A DNA stretch of 64,000 bases from Proales similis. Taxonomy: Eukaryota; Rotifera; Eurotatoria; Ploima; Proalidae. A program made the translations under genes and the position numbers. The notes below the pieces were generated by a model, which saw only the letters and a program-made list of their open reading frames with translations, was not told the DNA's origin and searched no databases. Positions 1 through 9,319 of the stretch are shown here, piece by piece (the stretch's first letter is position 1; every line of letters starts with the position of its first letter). The DNA is taken from the NCBI GenBank assembly GCA_019059635.1, contig JAGVRJ010000010.1, forward strand, positions 436,501 to 500,500, given 5' to 3'.

Positions 1-196
1 ACTTGCCCGAGTTGGACGAGAAGAGGAGCATTTGCCGCTGATGGCTCTCGGACATTGTGTGACACTTGAAGCCGTTCTCGTCTCTGCACTGCTTCTGACA
101 CATTTGACAGTACCATCTGAGCCGCTGAAGGCCTTTGGCCTTCATACGGTTCGATATGTCCTTGGGCGTCATGAAGCCAGGCTTTCCCTTGCCCAT
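1..196 (-). CDS. KIN: KIN17 DNA/RNA-binding protein, N-terminal part (runs off left edge)
   Basis: First 65 codons of a gene read leftwards from ATG at 196-194, open to the window edge. The translation begins MGKGKPGFMTPKDISNRMK and continues with the C2H2-like zinc finger of KIN17 (WYCQMCQKQCRDENGFKCH) and then SESHQRQ. This is the most conserved part of the KIN/KIN17 family, nuclear proteins linked to DNA replication, repair and pre-mRNA splicing. The C-terminal winged-helix and KOW regions lie outside the window. The start is the first ATG in frame and gives the family's exact N-terminus (M-G-K then F-x-T-P-K). It is divergent from INTS9 with only 218 bp between start codons. The family assignment is close to certain; completeness cannot be judged. 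Confidence 0.95.
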   Translation of the reverse strand, partial: MGKGKPGFMTPKDISNRMKAKGLQRLRWYCQMCQKQCRDENGFKCHTMSESHQRQMLLFSSNSGK

Positions 197-414
197 TTTT
201 TTCCGAACGATTCAGACTCGGATTGAATCGGCTGTCGAACGAATATAATAAATTCGTCCGTCGATCGGCTTTCGCTTAATTATCGCGAATGCAAATTTCT
301 GCTCTGCGCTCATACGCCGCCGAGTGTGATTCACGCATATTTGTCTTTTTTTGAATCATTTCACCGATCTGACTTGAGGAACAGAGGCGAGCCAACTAAA
401 ATCGTGACTAAATC
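197..414. promoter_or_regulatory. Shared divergent promoter region, KIN17 / INTS9
   Basis: 218 bp separates the two opposed start codons, so both 5' UTRs and both promoters must fit here. No TATA box was recognised. Bidirectional control of the two nuclear RNA-related genes is an inference from spacing only. Confidence 0.6.
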
Positions 415-2625
415 ATGAGGTTCATTTGCCTGAGTGCCGACTCGAGCTATCCGTGCTACGTGCTCTCGCTCAAGGGCTGCACTGTGATGCTCGACTGCGC
501 TCTGAACATGAAAGTGCTCGCCTACTTCCTGCCGCAGTTGTCGGTGATCAAGCAGCGTTTCGAGAACCTGCCCACCTTGCGGCTGCCCAACGGCCAAGTG
601 TTTGAGAACGTCAAAGACTTCAACGGACGCCTCTTTCTCAACTCGCCGCTCGAGTTCAGTCTGCCCGAGTTCGGCCTCATAAACGTGGAGGACATTGACG
701 CCGTTCTGATCAGCAACTACAGCAGCATGCTGGCCCTGCCCTATTTGACCAAGCTGAAAGGTTTCAGAGCGACCATCTACTGCACGGAGCCAGTGATGCA
801 GTTCGGCCGCATGCTGATGGAGGAGCTGGTTCACTACATTGAGAACGAAGAGCTAAAAGAGTCCAGACCGAACGGGCCGTCCTTACTGGCCCCTTTGACC
901 AGTCTTGGCCGACGGCTGAGTCTCATCAAGTCGGACACTTCTCCGCCTCCAAGCAAACAGGCCAGACTGGACTGGGAGCCTAACGCGCGACTGAAGCACA
1001 ACTACGCACAGCTGGCTCTGCTCTTCAACGTGACCGAGGCTCATCTGAAGCCGATAAATTGGAAATACTTGTACACGGCCGGTGATGTTCAACACTGCGT
1101 GTCCAAGATCAAAGTGATAGGCCTCAACGAGCGCCTTGACATATTCGGCGGTGTGAAGGCTCAGGCGCGGAGTTCGGGCGCCGCTTTGGGCAGCTGCAAC
1201 TGGACACTGGAGAGCGGAATCGACCTAATCACCTACATGGCCAAGTCGACCATATTGAGCACTCATTCAAGGCCGTTTGACCACTCGCTCCTTGCCGGCC
1301 AGTACATTGACTGCCTCGTGCTCAACGGTCTGAACCAGGCGAGCATGCACGAGCCCGAGCAGATGGTGCAGGACTTTTGCAAGGCTTGCGTTGTCACACT
1401 CAAGCTGCACGGCAGTGTTCTCATACCAGTGAACACGACCGGCAAAGTCTACGACCTGATTGAGTGTCTATACCACCACTTGTCGGAGGCCTATCTCTAC
1501 AACGTGCCGGTCTATTTCATCTCAAAACACGCAAAGCAGTCGCTCGCCTACGCCGGCATCTACGCCGAGTGGCTCTGCGAGTCAAAGCAAAAGCTGGTCT
1601 ACGCCGCCGAGCCGCCATTTCAGCACACAGAGATGGTCAAGAACAAGAACCTGAGAGTGTACGACGAGATACCGGCCAACTTTCACGAAGAGCTTGTCCA
1701 GCCGTCGATCGTGTTCGCTTCTCATCCGTCGCTGCGATTCGGTCCGGCCTGTCACTTTGTCGAGCTGTGGAAGAACTCGGCCAAAAACTCGTTCATATTC
1801 ACCGACAACGAGTACAACTACACGGACGTGCTGGCGCCCTATCAGCCCATCTACGCCAATTTATACTTTTTTCCGATCGACCTGAGTCTAAACTCGTCGC
1901 AGTTGAGCAAACTGCTCGGCCAGACCAAGCACATCGGACAACTGGTGGCCAACTTTCAGAACAGATGGCGGCCGCCGGCGTCTGACACTCCGCTCACCGA
2001 TCCGTTTGCCAAAATAGACGAGAGAGCGCTGAGCAAAGAGACACAGGTCGACTTTTGCGTGCAAAGCGACATGATCAAACTGAAAATGAAGCGGCAGTAT
2101 GAAGACTGCGAGCTCGAGCAGGACTTGGCCGCCCTAATCAAGCTGGCCAAGCGGAGCGGCCCGGGCACCAAAGAGGCAGCAAAAGCGAGCGCCGAGTTTG
2201 CTCCCTTCACAGCTCTGCTCTACACTCGCAACAACCGACATGTGCTCAAGGCAGCGCCGCGGACCATCCCGCTTGCACGTCGCGACCGCTTGAGAGACTC
2301 GAATCTAAGACGCTATCCGTACGGCAAGTTGAACTTGGACAAATTTCTGAACGCGCTGAAGCGCACCGGCCTCGACAACGTGCAGATCGAGGAGAAAGAG
2401 CGCACCGACGAGGAGACCTACGAGTTGGTGATGAGCTCACTTGACAGCGAGACCGCAATAATCGACGACAAGATCTTGTTCAACAACGCGTTCATAATCA
2501 AAATAGACGATTCCAATCGAGTCGAGATCGACCTCAACACTAACAACGTGCTGGTGCACTGCGACTGTGAGGAAGTTCGAGTCAAAGTGCGCGACGCACT
2601 CGTCAAAGTTTCCCAATGCCTTTAA
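415..2625 (+). CDS. INTS9: Integrator complex subunit 9 (single exon)
   Basis: Intronless 736-codon gene colinear with Integrator subunit 9 (human about 658 residues). Family landmarks seen in order: N-terminal C-L-S then MLDCALNMK; PEFGLINVEDIDAVLISNY with the metallo-beta-lactamase core; MEELVHYIE; SGAALGSCNW; the beta-CASP block with FVELWKNSAKNSFIFT and APYQPIYANLYF; and a C-terminal domain ending in VRVKVRDALVKV, which in the family binds INTS11. INTS9 is the catalytically inactive partner of INTS11 in 3'-end cleavage of snRNAs and in promoter-proximal termination by RNA polymerase II in the nucleus. The start at 415 matches the family N-terminus. An AATAAA follows 35 bp after the stop. 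It is somewhat longer than human, mostly through an insertion after the MEELVHYIE block. Confidence 0.95.
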   Translation: MRFICLSADSSYPCYVLSLKGCTVMLDCALNMKVLAYFLPQLSVIKQRFENLPTLRLPNGQVFENVKDFNGRLFLNSPLEFSLPEFGLINVEDIDAVLISNYSSMLALPYLTKLKGFRATIYCTEPVMQFGRMLMEELVHYIENEELKESRPNGPSLLAPLTSLGRRLSLIKSDTSPPPSKQARLDWEPNARLKHNYAQLALLFNVTEAHLKPINWKYLYTAGDVQHCVSKIKVIGLNERLDIFGGVKAQARSSGAALGSCNWTLESGIDLITYMAKSTILSTHSRPFDHSLLAGQYIDCLVLNGLNQASMHEPEQMVQDFCKACVVTLKLHGSVLIPVNTTGKVYDLIECLYHHLSEAYLYNVPVYFISKHAKQSLAYAGIYAEWLCESKQKLVYAAEPPFQHTEMVKNKNLRVYDEIPANFHEELVQPSIVFASHPSLRFGPACHFVELWKNSAKNSFIFTDNEYNYTDVLAPYQPIYANLYFFPIDLSLNSSQLSKLLGQTKHIGQLVANFQNRWRPPASDTPLTDPFAKIDERALSKETQVDFCVQSDMIKLKMKRQYEDCELEQDLAALIKLAKRSGPGTKEAAKASAEFAPFTALLYTRNNRHVLKAAPRTIPLARRDRLRDSNLRRYPYGKLNLDKFLNALKRTGLDNVQIEEKERTDEETYELVMSSLDSETAIIDDKILFNNAFIIKIDDSNRVEIDLNTNNVLVHCDCEEVRVKVRDALVKVSQCL

Positions 2626-2659
2626 AATTGCCACTCGAATCAAAATTCAAATTCTCAAA

Positions 2660-2665
2660 AATAAA
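2660..2665 (+). terminator. Polyadenylation signal for INTS9
   Basis: AATAAA 35 bp after the INTS9 stop codon, before the RPUSD1 start. Confidence 0.7.
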
Positions 2666-2818
2666 TTCTCTTCAGCTTTCGTTCACGATACGCAGATTCA
2701 GTTTCAATCGAGAAGTAGAAAGCGGCCACGGACTTGCTCTCCTTGGCGCAGATTTCGGCCCCATTCGCTTCTTTCTAGTTGCTCCTAGTTTGTCCATTAG
2801 GCCTCAATTGGCGACCGA

Positions 2819-3742
2819 ATGAGTGGGAAGAGTGTTCTAGGGCGCTCGCTTCATCTCTTGCCCACCAACGTGGCATACATGAAAGGAGTCGAATGGTTCA
2901 GGCTGCATAGGACCGACCGAGGTGCGAGAACTGCGCCGACTGCCGATCAGATCCAAGTGCTCTACAAGTCGAAGCAATGTGCCGTTGTGAACAAGCCGTC
3001 CGATTTGATAGTCTACAATTTCAAGCCTCGAACTGAGTCGATGCCTTCGCTCAACAAGCTGGTGCGCGACAAGTTTCCGTTTTACTTTGACACGCGTCTG
3101 GTCGGCGGCTTTCACGTCCTTCACCGTCTGGATGCTGTAACCAGTGGCTGCATTTGCATTCCGTTCCGACTCGAGGCTCAAAAAGCAGCCATTGAACAGT
3201 TCAAAAACAATCGAGTTGAAAAAGTCTATTTGGCGCTTGCCTACGGCCATTTGAAGCCGGCGGCGGGAGCATACGGCGTAAAATTGAATGCCAAAGACAA
3301 CGAGCTGATCATTGACGCACCGATTGGCGAAGATTTGCGCCGATTTCGACACGCTCGATGCACAAAATTCGACGCAGACGGAAATCGCAACCAACATTGC
3401 ATAATGGCTCAGAGAGCCATCACTCGCCTGACCGTGCTCGAGCACGGCTATTACAAGGACCGGGAATGCAGCAAAGTGATTCTTCGGCCGCAGACAGGCA
3501 GACGCCATCAGCTGCGAGTTCACTTGGCCTATTTGGCGCATCCCATAGTCGGCGATCTCGTCTACGGACTGGGCGACTTTGACACATATCGCACAATGCT
3601 TCACTCTCACAAGCTGGCGTTCGAGCTTTTGGCCGCTCGAGGTCGAAGAGAAAAAGTTCAGGCGGTCGCACCTGATCCGTTTGTTCCCGAAATGGATAAT
3701 CACTGGCGGCCGTTAATCAGCTTTGCTGACGACACTCTCTGA
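2819..3742 (+). CDS. RPUSD1: RNA pseudouridine synthase, RPUSD1-like (RluA family)
   Basis: Intronless 307-residue protein of the RluA/RsuA pseudouridine synthase family, which isomerises uridine to pseudouridine in RNA. Catalytic motif HRLDAVTSG (Asp about residue 104) and the second family motif RPQTGRRHQLRVHL followed by HPIVGDLVYG are intact. The tail with A-P-D-P-F-V-P-E and W-R-P resembles the end of the RPUSD1 catalytic region rather than RPUSD2-4. Human RPUSD1 has a longer C-terminal extension that is absent here. The first in-frame ATG at 2819 is used. It starts 193 bp after the INTS9 stop. The sequence just upstream (about 2766-2779) is a pyrimidine-rich tract ending in TAG, an acceptor-like site with no matching cis intron. 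AATAAA follows at 3749. RNA target (tRNA, rRNA or mRNA) cannot be read from the sequence. Confidence 0.9.
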   Translation: MSGKSVLGRSLHLLPTNVAYMKGVEWFRLHRTDRGARTAPTADQIQVLYKSKQCAVVNKPSDLIVYNFKPRTESMPSLNKLVRDKFPFYFDTRLVGGFHVLHRLDAVTSGCICIPFRLEAQKAAIEQFKNNRVEKVYLALAYGHLKPAAGAYGVKLNAKDNELIIDAPIGEDLRRFRHARCTKFDADGNRNQHCIMAQRAITRLTVLEHGYYKDRECSKVILRPQTGRRHQLRVHLAYLAHPIVGDLVYGLGDFDTYRTMLHSHKLAFELLAARGRREKVQAVAPDPFVPEMDNHWRPLISFADDTL

Positions 3743-3748
3743 CAAAAT

Positions 3749-3754
3749 AATAAA
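3749..3754 (+). terminator. Polyadenylation signal for RPUSD1
   Basis: AATAAA 7 bp after the RPUSD1 stop, so the 3' UTR must be very short. Confidence 0.65.
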
Positions 3755-3938
3755 CGATAATCTTTCTCTCTCTCTCTCTGCTCGATGCGGCTCTTTGGCT
3801 TTTTTTTTTGATGAGACAAGCATAAAGTGAGGTCTGGACTGACTGTCGAGGACTTGTATACGAGTGCACGTTGGCGCCCTTCGCATTTATAATCGCCGCC
3901 TGCATTAAGCGCCCTTTTCGAAGCAAAACACCGCAAAA

Positions 3939-4624
3939 ATGAAGCCGAAAAGTGCCCAGCTGTCTTCTAATCTGCTTCAAATGAAGGTTCACGCCTTTTC
4001 CGTGTCTATTTGAAAACAGAAATTTTCATACCTTCGATGTTGAATAGTTTATGCGCAAAAGCGTAATCCAGGCCCAGCATGAACTGGCCGAAGAGGAGAA
4101 GCAGAAGCAAATCGACGACGAGCATTGGTACTTGGCCGACAAGCAGAGCAGCGCCTCCGAGTCAAAGTCAGTCTCCTTTGCGTGCCTCTCTTCCGTTCCT
4201 CTTGGTCGCGACTCGCGTTTAAACGGCCTCGTTTCAAAGGCAAAAGTTTTTGATTGAGCCAAGCTATGCAGTGTTCGACGAGCTCCAGTTCGGCCGCATG
4301 TCATTCAATGGATTCAATGCTCAGATCGAGGTAGCTGCCTAGAACTGCTCTGCCGCGGGAAGGCGTTAAATTGACATTGGGCCAGAAAATCATGAACAAA
4401 CTGAATGGCGACGAGGAGCAGTCAAACGAGGAGTGCGACATTGACGACGAGCAGATGGCCGAAGAGTGAGTTGCCTTTTCCTCTTTTGTTCTCTCCTCGC
4501 GGCGCCTTAAACACACATTCAAAGACTCGGACCTGGCCTCAAGCAAACAATATCAAAGAAATTCTCGAAGCGTCCGTCCGCTTTGGATCACTTTAAGAGA
4601 AAAGGCAAACGAGCCAGAAATTGA
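3939..4624 (+). CDS. MPHOSPH6: M-phase phosphoprotein 6 homologue (exosome cofactor), five small exons
   Basis: Reconstructed from exons 3939-3986, 4048-4166, 4264-4330, 4386-4465 and 4525-4624; the sum is 414 nt, 137 residues, with phases 0,2,0,2 agreeing at every junction. Recognition comes from family landmarks: N-terminal SSNLLQMKFM, then EEEKQKQIDDEHWYL, the hallmark YAVFDELQFGRMSFNGFN, an acidic stretch with DIDDEQMAEE, and GLKQTISKKF with a basic tail. Human MPP6 has 160 residues. MPP6 is a nucleolar RNA-binding cofactor of the RNA exosome, needed for 5.8S rRNA 3'-end maturation. The exon 2/3 junction could shift by a few bases. It lies between RPUSD1 and TSR2 on the same strand, 237 bp upstream of TSR2, with no AATAAA seen in that gap. 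It is easily missed because no single exon makes a long reading frame. Confidence 0.88.
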
Positions 4625-4861
4625 CTCGTCCCTGTCTTGTCTGTTTGTTGAATTTGCTTTTTCGCTCTATTTGTCTGTTTGACGAGCTGTGTTGGACGAA
4701 AACGAAAATGATCGTTTTTCTGAAAAGAAGAAATTCAAAACGAGAAGAAGAGGCTGCTCTTCTTGGTCTGCTTTTTTTTTTGTTGTGAACAATTTTTGTG
4801 CAAAATTTCATTCAAATATCTTGGAGCTAACCGTTCAAGAGACGCGAGATCGATTTCTGAA

Positions 4862-5529
4862 ATGACAAAGGTCAAACAAGAGAAGATGGACGAAGAGTTT
4901 GCCAACATTGATCGAAACGATTTGTACTTTAAAGCGGTCGAGTTTGTATTTCGAAACTGGTCGGCGCTTCAGCTGGCGATCGAGAACAATTTCGGCGGCT
5001 CAAGCACCCAGGAAAAGGCCGAATGGTTTCTTAACGCCACTTATCAGTGGATAATGGAAAACAGTAGGCACCCGAGTCTTCTTCTCCCTCTCTCGATTTG
5101 ACTAATAGCGCTCAATGACGATCAGGCGACTTGGAAGTGTGGGAGCTCGACGATTTCCTAGAGGACACAATGAACATTGAGTTCAACTGTCTAATCGATG
5201 ACAACTCAATAAACCCCATCTCGCGACTTTTGCTCGACTACGCTCGTCTCTACCGAAACGGACAACACCAGGAGCTGATCAACGATGCACAGCAGCGATT
5301 CCCGGCCAAAACATTCGCAAGCGGAGTGAACGCTCAAGCAGGCGAGGAGAGCTCGAGTGAAGACGAAGATGCGGACGAAGGCCATCTAGAGCCGCACGAT
5401 GGGGCTGACGTTCAAATGGACCCTGACGCGGACAAGATGAAAATGGACGAAGAGGACTCGGGCAATTTCGAGGCGGTCGAAGAGGGCTGGACCTATGTGG
5501 CCAAGTCAGGTCGTCAGTTCAGGAAATAA
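4862..5529 (+). CDS. TSR2: Pre-rRNA-processing protein TSR2 homologue, two exons
   Basis: Exons 4862-5063 and 5126-5529 (62-nt GT-AG intron, phase 1), 201 residues. Conserved TSR2 elements are W-S-A-L-Q-L-A-I-E-N-N-F-G-G, then Q-E-K-A-E-W, then the D-L-E-V-W-E-L-D-D-F-L stretch, L-D-x-N-S-linked helix and a long acidic region ending in V-E-E-G-W-T-Y-V-A. TSR2 is the chaperone that escorts eS26 (RPS26) to the pre-40S ribosome in the nucleus. The frame is open upstream to 4763, but ATG 4862 is preferred because the family homology begins about 20 residues after it; ATG 4889 is an alternative. AATAAA lies 16 bp after the stop. Last gene of the same-strand RNA-processing block; convergent with the GPCR at 5694. 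Confidence 0.92.
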
Positions 5530-5544
5530 TCAACATTTTTGCAC

Positions 5545-5550
5545 AATAAA
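5545..5550 (+). terminator. Polyadenylation signal for TSR2
   Basis: AATAAA 16 bp after the TSR2 stop. Confidence 0.7.
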
Positions 5551-5579
5551 TCAGGCGGAAACAGCCACAAGCGAAAAAG

Positions 5580-5604
5580 TTTATTCAAAAAAATCAAATT
5601 TATT
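5580..5604 (-). terminator. Polyadenylation signals for the peptide GPCR
   Basis: Two TTTATT motifs (5580-5585 and 5599-5604), read as AATAAA on minus, about 90-115 bp beyond the GPCR stop. Confidence 0.6.
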
Positions 5605-5693
5605 CAAATAAAAAAAAGAAGAAATTTTTGGCTAAAAATCGACCGAGACGAGGACAGAGATTCACCTAATTGGAGTTTCACAGGCTAAGCGTT

Positions 5694-7060
5694 TCAGACA
5701 AACGAGTGATTGGGCTCGGGCTGGTGCGGATTTCTGACCGGCTGCTTGCAGCGCACCAAGCGAAAGAGGTCCCTAAGCGACGAGCGAAAGTTCTCGTTAA
5801 AGAACGCGTACAAACAGGGATTGATCACAGGCGTAAGGTAAGAGAGAGTGTGAGCGATTATTTTGAAAAAGGACAAGTAAACGTAGAGCTCCGACTCGAC
5901 TCTGATGTTGATGCAGGCGCGAATGATGATGAGCAAGTGAGTGGAGAACCAGCAGAAGGCAAAGTTGACTGTGAACAGCACCACCATGATGGTGACCTTT
6001 CTGTTTCGATTGGAGGTATTTCGGCTGGCCGGTCGCTCTTCGTTGGGCACAGCTCGCAGACGCTGGGCCTCGTCTCTGGGTCCTTTTCTCGTGTTTATGT
6101 TGAAGTTGGCCTTTTGAAGAGAGCGTTATTGGATTCCATTTTTTGAGCAATAGTCAGGTTCGCTTGAGAATTACCAATTGCTTTTGGCTCGAGCGGATGT
6201 GTGAGAGCAGTCGCGCGTACGAGACAATTATTATTGTCAACGGGATGACGTAAGTGGTCGCAATCGACACAAAATTCGATATGCTCAAGTAAAAGCGCAC
6301 AATCGAATTGTCTTGTACGATGATGCAGTATGTTTGATTTCCGTGCGACTGGACCGTGAAGTAGAAGAGATCCGGACTGGCAACGAGCACGGCCACTAAG
6401 TCGCAGGAAAGCAAAATGTCAAGCTAACGAAGCGAACAAGATGCCAAGAAAAAATTGATTACCGAACCAAATGAATGCCAATATCTTGATGACGTTGGCG
6501 CGTCTTTTGCTCGACTTGACCGTTTTCATGGCCACTGTTTCGTTCTTGATTATGGTCTTGCAGCGGTGAATGGTCATTGCGGTCAGTGTCAAACACGTTG
6601 CCTGGACAGACGCCTGCAGCACAGTGTGTTTGATTAGCGGCTCGGTTCGATTTCGTGATCGGCGGCGACTACTCACGTGAGACATGAAATGGTTGATTTT
6701 GCAGGACAATGCGCCAAAGTTCCAGCTGTCGAACAAATACAAGTAAGTGGTGAAAGGGATGCAGAAAACGGCGAACAGCAGATCTGTGATGGCCAAGTTA
6801 AAGATGTAAAAGTTGGTCACGTCGCGCAACTTCTTGAATGTCAACGCGATGATGATGACCAGACCATTGCCTTTGTAGCAGAGACGTTTAGCGTCAAACA
6901 GTGGACGTCCAGAGAAATGGGGTCTACCGATTACGGCCAACGTGACCAGCAGAATCCAGATCGAACCGACCACCAGCGGAAAGTGGTTCGAGTACATGAT
7001 GTAAGCGATCAGCGTGGCGGCTTGTGAGTATTCCGATCCGTTTTGATTTGTTCCATTCAT
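5694..7060 (-). CDS. Class A peptide GPCR, kisspeptin/galanin/allatostatin-A receptor-like
   Basis: Five exons on minus: 7060-6928, 6870-6677, 6613-6463, 6395-6175, 6110-5694; total 1116 nt, 371 residues, introns 57-67 nt. The N-terminus has sequons N-G-T and N-G-S. TM1 carries V-I-G-N-G-L-V-I; the TM2 block is VTNFYIFNLAITDLLF; TM3 begins with a conserved Cys and reads ASVQATCLTLTAMT, closest in my memory to KISS1R; TM4 IWFVAVLVASP; TM6 FTVNFAFCWFSTHLL; TM7 ends in NPCLYAF, an intact NPxxY. It is a plasma-membrane receptor for an unknown neuropeptide. Odd feature: the DRY motif at the end of TM3 is His-Arg-Cys (residues 125-127). The ligand subfamily cannot be fixed without a tree. The start at 7060 is chosen because it begins the sequon-rich ectodomain; the frame is open a little further upstream from non-ATG codons. 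Confidence 0.88.
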
Positions 7061-7616
7061 TTTGCATGCGAACGTCGGCTGGATGGCCAATGCAAAAATC
7101 TGCAACAAATGAATTGTTTAAATGCGCCAACACAGGACGGCTTAGCGGAATTCAAGGGCGATGGAAATGAGGCAGAAAACGGAACTGATCGCGCCAGTCT
7201 TTGTGGCGTCAGATTTAGAAAGCCAAAAAAGAAGCGTTTAGTGAGACGAGCGTCCGCCAAATGTCTGGAGAGCAATTCGAATTGGCTTAGATGCGCGTAC
7301 GAGTTAAATTCAATTAAAATTTCACTCGTTGCCACAACGTGTGGCAAGAGAGACAGAGAGAGAGCTGCATTCTAGCTTGAATGTTGAATTCCGTTGAGAT
7401 GATCTGAAGACCAAGAGCTGGGCGTTTAATGCCAATTCAATTAGTCTGCAACAAAGAGTGTGATTAGCGAAAAAGACAGCTTCCACAAGAAGCAATCGGA
7501 TTTAAGGAAGAATGCGTCAAAAAGCGACCACCTAACACCGTGTTCAGATCGACTAATTAACTAAAGGCACAGAAGAAGAAGAAGGCCTGTTTTGTTCTGC
7601 GTGGCAGGCTCAGTCG

Positions 7617-7705
7617 CTCTCTCTTTTGCTTTCTCGCTCTTTCATGCTCTCTCTCTCTCTTGCTCTCTCTTTCTCTCTGTCTCTCTCTCTGAATGTCTCT
7701 CTATT
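7617..7705. repeat. Interrupted (CT)n microsatellite
   Basis: About 90 bp of CT dinucleotides broken by TTG, TTT and ATG interruptions. Confidence 0.9.
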
Positions 7706-9284
7706 CCATCTCAATTGTCGTCCGCATAAATTTTGAATCCTGTCATTTGGATTCATCATCCTGCTTTCTTAACAAATGATCACATCGAATATGAGCGCAG
7801 TTCTTTATTACGACGCTGCTATTCAGCTTGTTGTTGTTGTTGAATCTCTCCCACTCGATTTTCGGAGCGAAATTATCGATAAAAATAAAACGCTGAAAAA
7901 AGTGAAAAGGTCCCGTGCAATTTATTGAAACGAGCATGCAAAGTGATCATCGTGTGCTGTGATGCGGCGGCAGTAATTCGGATGCGATCGAAATTGGAAT
8001 CACTCGCGTCACTTGCGTGCGCCGCTTATAGGCAGTTTGAAATCAGTCACATAGCTGCGTATTAGGTGGCCGACGCTCACGTATTTGCGCTCTGACTGTA
8101 CTAAACGGGCCTCGGCCGTGTCACATTCAGTCTTTAAACGATGCACATAGAGCTAGGCCAAGTGTTCGTGATTAATTACCAAATGCTGAATTGAGTCTCT
8201 TTTCGCATTTCAAACAGCAAGTCTGATTAAGTGCCGGGGAGGGACTGAAGAGGCTAGAGAGCCATGCAACAGACAATCGAGAGCAATATTCGAGCAGCAG
8301 CATGAGCAGCTCGTCTCAAGCGCGTATTATTTACTTCTAGTTCATCCAACTTTGAATAGTGGGCGGCCAGCTCCTGTCGTTTTGACGCAAATGAATCGTG
8401 CAAGTGAACACGATAAGTGTTCAATTCTACTTGTCCCTTGATTATCAGTGAATTCAGTTGTTAGATCGAGCACTTTTTTTTTTCGCTTCTAATTAATCAA
8501 ACTTTCTCAAGAAGGCTCATGTAACACTCCAGCGAATTGAGCACTTCGTCTATGCATGCAATCAGGCCTTGGCATTGTGTGCTCATCGAGCCGCTCAAAA
8601 GCCGACTGTACTCCACAGCCAGCTCAGATGCGTGTGTCTGCCCGTCGCTCATTGTTCTGCACTAGTAGACTTTTCGAGCAAATAACTGAACGAAAAGACG
8701 AATAAGGCCAAGAGATATCGAAACATAGCACAATCCAGCGCTCTCCCACTCACTATCTGGCCTCATAATGCGTCAGGTGAGCAGTCAAGACACGAGCGTG
8801 TGTGCCGTTCGGGTCAATTTATCTCTGACAAATGATTCAATCCTGCCGCTCGAACTGCTTTTGCCATGACGTCGCTCTCAAATAGACATCAATGCCAAAT
8901 GAACCTTTTGCTCGCCGCACCACACACACAAACAGATATTCACATGAATTAATAAAAGAGGAACAGAAATGGCGTAGTAGTGGTGAATTGCTGATACAGG
9001 CTCGGAGCGAAATAAAACCTGGATGCGAAAATCTGTGATGCTCGCTTAAATAAACATTTCGATTGTAAATTGCCGCTTGCAGGCGCCTCAAATACGAGCT
9101 GCTGCGTAGCCACGGCTCGCACCAGAGCAATAAACAAAAGCGCTGCTTGCACAGATCTTTAAGACAAACTCATCAGCGAGCGATCACGGCTGCGCGCTCC
9201 AAGCAAAGACACCAATCACTGTGTGTAAACCGTCTATTGCTTCCCAGGGCGTATTATATATCGTTTCGCCTTTGTTTGTATGTG

Positions 9285-9287
<3 letters not shown>

Positions 9288-9318
<31 letters not shown>
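9288..9318. repeat. (GT)n microsatellite
   Basis: 31 bp uninterrupted GT tract. Confidence 0.95.

Positions 9319-9319
<1 letters not shown>

Noticed and set aside
2837-3703. Long minus-strand frame of 288 codons opposite RPUSD1.
   Set aside because: It is the complement of a conserved, codon-biased gene; its translation has no domain character.
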